6,957 nucleotides of DNA, taken from contig JBAYRN010000208.1 in the NCBI GenBank assembly GCA_041676625.1, positions 1-6,957 on the forward strand, read 5' to 3'. This DNA is from JAEXNA01 sp041676625 (lineage in GTDB: Bacteria; Vulcanimicrobiota; Xenobia; Xenobiales; JADMJV01). A model generated the notes under the pieces. That model had not been told where the DNA came from. It was given only the letters and a program-made list of their open reading frames with translations, and searched no databases. This document shows, in pieces, positions 5,157 to 6,957 of this stretch; positions within the stretch are counted from its first letter, which is position 1, and the number at the start of each line of letters is the position of its first letter. The position numbers and the translations under genes were made by a program.

Positions 5157-5287
5157 TTGCCACGCTCAAGACAAAAGAGCAACTTCGAACTGATGAGCAA
5201 CTTCCTCACCGAAGTCTGGACTCATCACAACGAGGATGCCATCTTCAACGAGTTCGAAGGGGTGGCCACCGGGCTCTGGCCGGACGA
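5108..5287 (+). repeat. ~180-bp near-identical 5' module, copy 2 (kinase 3)
   Basis: Ungapped match of about 88 percent to 1861-2040, covering leader, TTG start and the codons up to WPDE. The two copies lie 3247 bp apart in direct orientation, so recombination between them would delete kinases 1 and 2 and leave one fused gene. Confidence 0.7.
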
Positions 5288-6743
5288 GACGGGAATCGAC
5301 CCCAACGAGTTTCTCAAGTTTTTCCAGGCTCTGTCCCCGTTTCTTAAAAACGTTCGGCTGGATTTCGTCCAATGGCATGAATCCGGTGACGAGCTATGGC
5401 TGAGGTGGTGGGTTCGTTGCCAGCACTGGAAAAAGAGTGAAAAACTCATCGCCTTGCCCTGCGCCGCTTCCACCCGTTTCCGCGAGGGCAAGTTGGTCGA
5501 GTGCAACAACTTTCAAGACATGCTTGACCTCTTCGGTCAACTGGATCTCCTGCCCGAGCAAGCCTTCGAGTACGGCCTGGCCGGCGCCGATCTCTTGGAA
5601 TCCGAGGAGAGGAAAAAAGAAGCCCTCCCTCCCAGTGCCAAGGGCCAAACTCACTTTTTGTGGCCCGGGGTCCGCAAAGTGAAGAGCGGCGGTCGTGAAC
5701 TCTATCTCCCCTGCCCTTCGCGACAATTCTTAAATTTAGAGCAACAGGAAGACTTCGTGCTCCCGGACGACGAGCAATTGGAAGTTCTCTTTGAGTCAGC
5801 CGCCTTTGCCATGGTGGTGGTGGACCATCAAGACGTGATCCTAGAGGCGGACGGCGCTTTCGCCGAATTAGTGGACCGGATTCCGGCGAGCTTGCCGGGC
5901 TTGGTTTTCCACCAGTTCGTTTTTCCCGACGACCAAGCCGCCGAGCGCGCCTTCTTGGTCGAACTCTTGGAAGGAAAGCGCACCCACTATCGCCATCGAC
6001 TGCGCCTTATGCGAGGAAGAACTGTCTTGTGGGCCCAAGTCGCGGTGGCGCGGGTCCCTTCGTCGCAAGGCGGGTCACGCATCGTGAGAGCCGTTCAGGA
6101 GGGCAGTCGACTTGAGGAACTGGTGGAGTTTCAAGAGACCGAGCGCAAAATGCTCTCCATGGAACTTCACGACGGACTGGCCCAGGAGCTCGCCACCCTT
6201 TGGATCTACCTGCAGACCGGCAAGCACCAACTCGAAGCTACTCCAGTACTCGTAGAGCGATGTCTTCGAGTAGTGGAAAACATGAGTAAAGACCTGCGAC
6301 GCCGGATGAAGGAACTGAGGAGTCCCGTTCTCGAGGGTGTCCCCCTCACCAAGGCTTTGGAAACCTTGGTGGCCCGAGTGTCGAGAGACCGGGGCCTCGA
6401 CATCACCATCGAGCACGAGCCCGAAGTCAATCTCGTCGACCACACCGTCAGCCTGCTGGTTTATCGTGTGGTCCAAGAGGCCATACGCAACGTGGGTTCC
6501 CACGCCAAGGCTTCGCACTGCCATGTGGCCATCCGACGTGACGGCGACATGCTCCAAGGCTCCATCGTAGACGACGGCTGCGGGTTCGATCAGCTCCAAG
6601 CTGCCTTGAAAGGTAGGCTTGGGATAGTGGGCATGAGAGAACGGTGCGAACTGGTGGGAGGAACGCTCAAGCTCGAGTCTCAACCAGGGCTTGGAACCTC
6701 CGTTTTCTTTGAACTGCGGGCTGTCAGAGCAGTGATGGACTGA
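5157..6743 (+). CDS. Soluble SnoaL-PAS-HisKA_3-HATPase sensor histidine kinase 3
   Basis: The ORF encodes 528 residues, with no membrane segment. SnoaL/NTF2-like ~10-135 (ELMSNFLTEVW, EFLKFFQALS, FREGKLVE, DLFGQLDLLPEQ); linker with HFLWPGVRK and ELYLP (~167-184); PAS ~206-320 (FAMVVVDHQDVILEADGAFAEL); HisKA_3 with ERKMLSMELHDGLAQ, His338 as phosphoacceptor and Gln343 kept; HATPase_c with EAIRN (Asn445), DDGCGF (472-477) and GRLGIVGMR (486-494). All motifs expected for kinase activity are present except the basic residue usually found near the end of the N box (here NVGSH). TTG at 5157 is preferred over ATG 5193 (residue 13) because of the purine-rich site six nt upstream. Residues 1-44 are nearly identical to kinase 1, and the HisKA region is closer to kinase 2, giving a mosaic pattern. 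It may be expressed from the leader at 5108 or by read-through from kinase 2. Confidence 0.9.
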   Translation: MPRSRQKSNFELMSNFLTEVWTHHNEDAIFNEFEGVATGLWPDETGIDPNEFLKFFQALSPFLKNVRLDFVQWHESGDELWLRWWVRCQHWKKSEKLIALPCAASTRFREGKLVECNNFQDMLDLFGQLDLLPEQAFEYGLAGADLLESEERKKEALPPSAKGQTHFLWPGVRKVKSGGRELYLPCPSRQFLNLEQQEDFVLPDDEQLEVLFESAAFAMVVVDHQDVILEADGAFAELVDRIPASLPGLVFHQFVFPDDQAAERAFLVELLEGKRTHYRHRLRLMRGRTVLWAQVAVARVPSSQGGSRIVRAVQEGSRLEELVEFQETERKMLSMELHDGLAQELATLWIYLQTGKHQLEATPVLVERCLRVVENMSKDLRRRMKELRSPVLEGVPLTKALETLVARVSRDRGLDITIEHEPEVNLVDHTVSLLVYRVVQEAIRNVGSHAKASHCHVAIRRDGDMLQGSIVDDGCGFDQLQAALKGRLGIVGMRERCELVGGTLKLESQPGLGTSVFFELRAVRAVMD

Positions 6744-6799
6744 GGACCAAAACACGCTGAAAGGATAGCCCACCTCCCCAAAAGAATCCGCGTGCCAAT

Positions 6800-6957
6800 A
6801 TGCGAAACATCCTAACAGCCCTCATCGTCCTCACGAGTTATAGTCAAATCTGGTGTACGGCGCGGAGATCAAGCAGCAGCTTCCCCACCGGCCTCCTTGT
6901 CTTCAACTTTGATTCCATCGGCGAACTTCACACCGCTTATGACGTCGGCCAGGTGAC
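6800..6957 (+). CDS. N-terminal fragment of a probable exported protein
   Basis: ATG at 6800 opens a frame that runs 52 codons to the window edge without a stop. It starts MRNILTALIVLTSYSQIW, a basic residue followed by a hydrophobic segment, which looks like a signal peptide; cleavage would fall around residues 18-22. The mature part begins with a Ser-rich stretch (RRSSSSFP) and continues TGLLVFNFDSIGELHTAYDV. I do not recognise the family. No other start lies between the in-frame TGA at 6758-6760 and this ATG, and no good ribosome site is visible. It lies 56 nt after kinase 3 on the same strand with no terminator in the gap, so co-transcription is possible. Confidence 0.55.
   Translation, partial: MRNILTALIVLTSYSQIWCTARRSSSSFPTGLLVFNFDSIGELHTAYDVGQV

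Noticed and set aside
6075..6773. 232-codon open frame on the minus strand across the second half of kinase 3
   Set aside because: It is antisense to intact, conserved kinase domains; the translation has no recognisable domain, and similar minus-strand frames occur at the equivalent places in kinases 1 and 2, as expected from codon bias.
1..6957. CRISPR array, tRNA or rRNA gene, insertion sequence, integrase or attachment site
   Set aside because: No regularly spaced repeats, cloverleaf-like segments, transposase or integrase motifs, or terminal inverted repeats were seen; the repeats present are the paralogous kinases, the leader module and the 59-bp pair.

Overview
The window is dominated by three tandem, same-strand paralogues (about 530 residues each) of a soluble sensor histidine kinase. 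Each has the order SnoaL/NTF2-like domain, conserved linker, PAS domain, HisKA_3 dimerisation/phosphoacceptor domain, HATPase_c domain. A fourth, strongly diverged relative with the same SnoaL-PAS front half lies on the opposite strand at the left edge and is cut by an in-frame stop. The base composition is moderately GC-rich. A lipobox lipoprotein points to a bacterium, probably with two membranes. The sequence does not fix the phylum; Verrucomicrobiota or Planctomycetota would be my low-confidence guess from general style, not from a marker gene.

Layout. 1-867 (minus): truncated SnoaL-PAS protein (ORF 118-867), whose frame stays open beyond the TGA to the window edge. 868-1154: divergent intergenic region with an 8-bp inverted repeat, copy A of a ~59-bp direct repeat, a possible sigma70-type promoter and a short hairpin. 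1155-1581 (plus): small lipocalin-like lipoprotein whose signal peptide is separated from the body by a one-base shift in a T7 run. 1582-1909 (328 bp, no gene): nested inverted repeats, a clear Rho-independent terminator (1690-1723), a strong 13-bp hairpin that competes with a second hairpin (1744-1782), copy B of the direct repeat (1772-1829), and a conserved leader (1861-1909). 1910-3493, 3490-5100 and 5157-6743 (plus): kinases 1, 2 and 3. Kinases 1 and 2 overlap by GTGA. Kinase 3 has its own copy of the kinase-1 leader. 6800 to the edge (plus): start of a secreted protein.

How they may work together. None of the kinases has a transmembrane segment or signal peptide, so they should sense something in the cytoplasm, through the SnoaL-like pocket and/or the PAS domain, and phosphorylate a NarL/FixJ-type response regulator. 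No regulator is present in the window. Kinase 1 lacks the Gln of the HDxxxQ phosphatase motif that kinases 2 and 3 keep, so the three may have split kinase and phosphatase roles. All three lack the usual basic residue in the N box. The near-identical 5' ends of kinases 1 and 3, with sharp boundaries, suggest recent copying or gene conversion of a ~180-bp module containing leader, start codon and the first ~44 codons.
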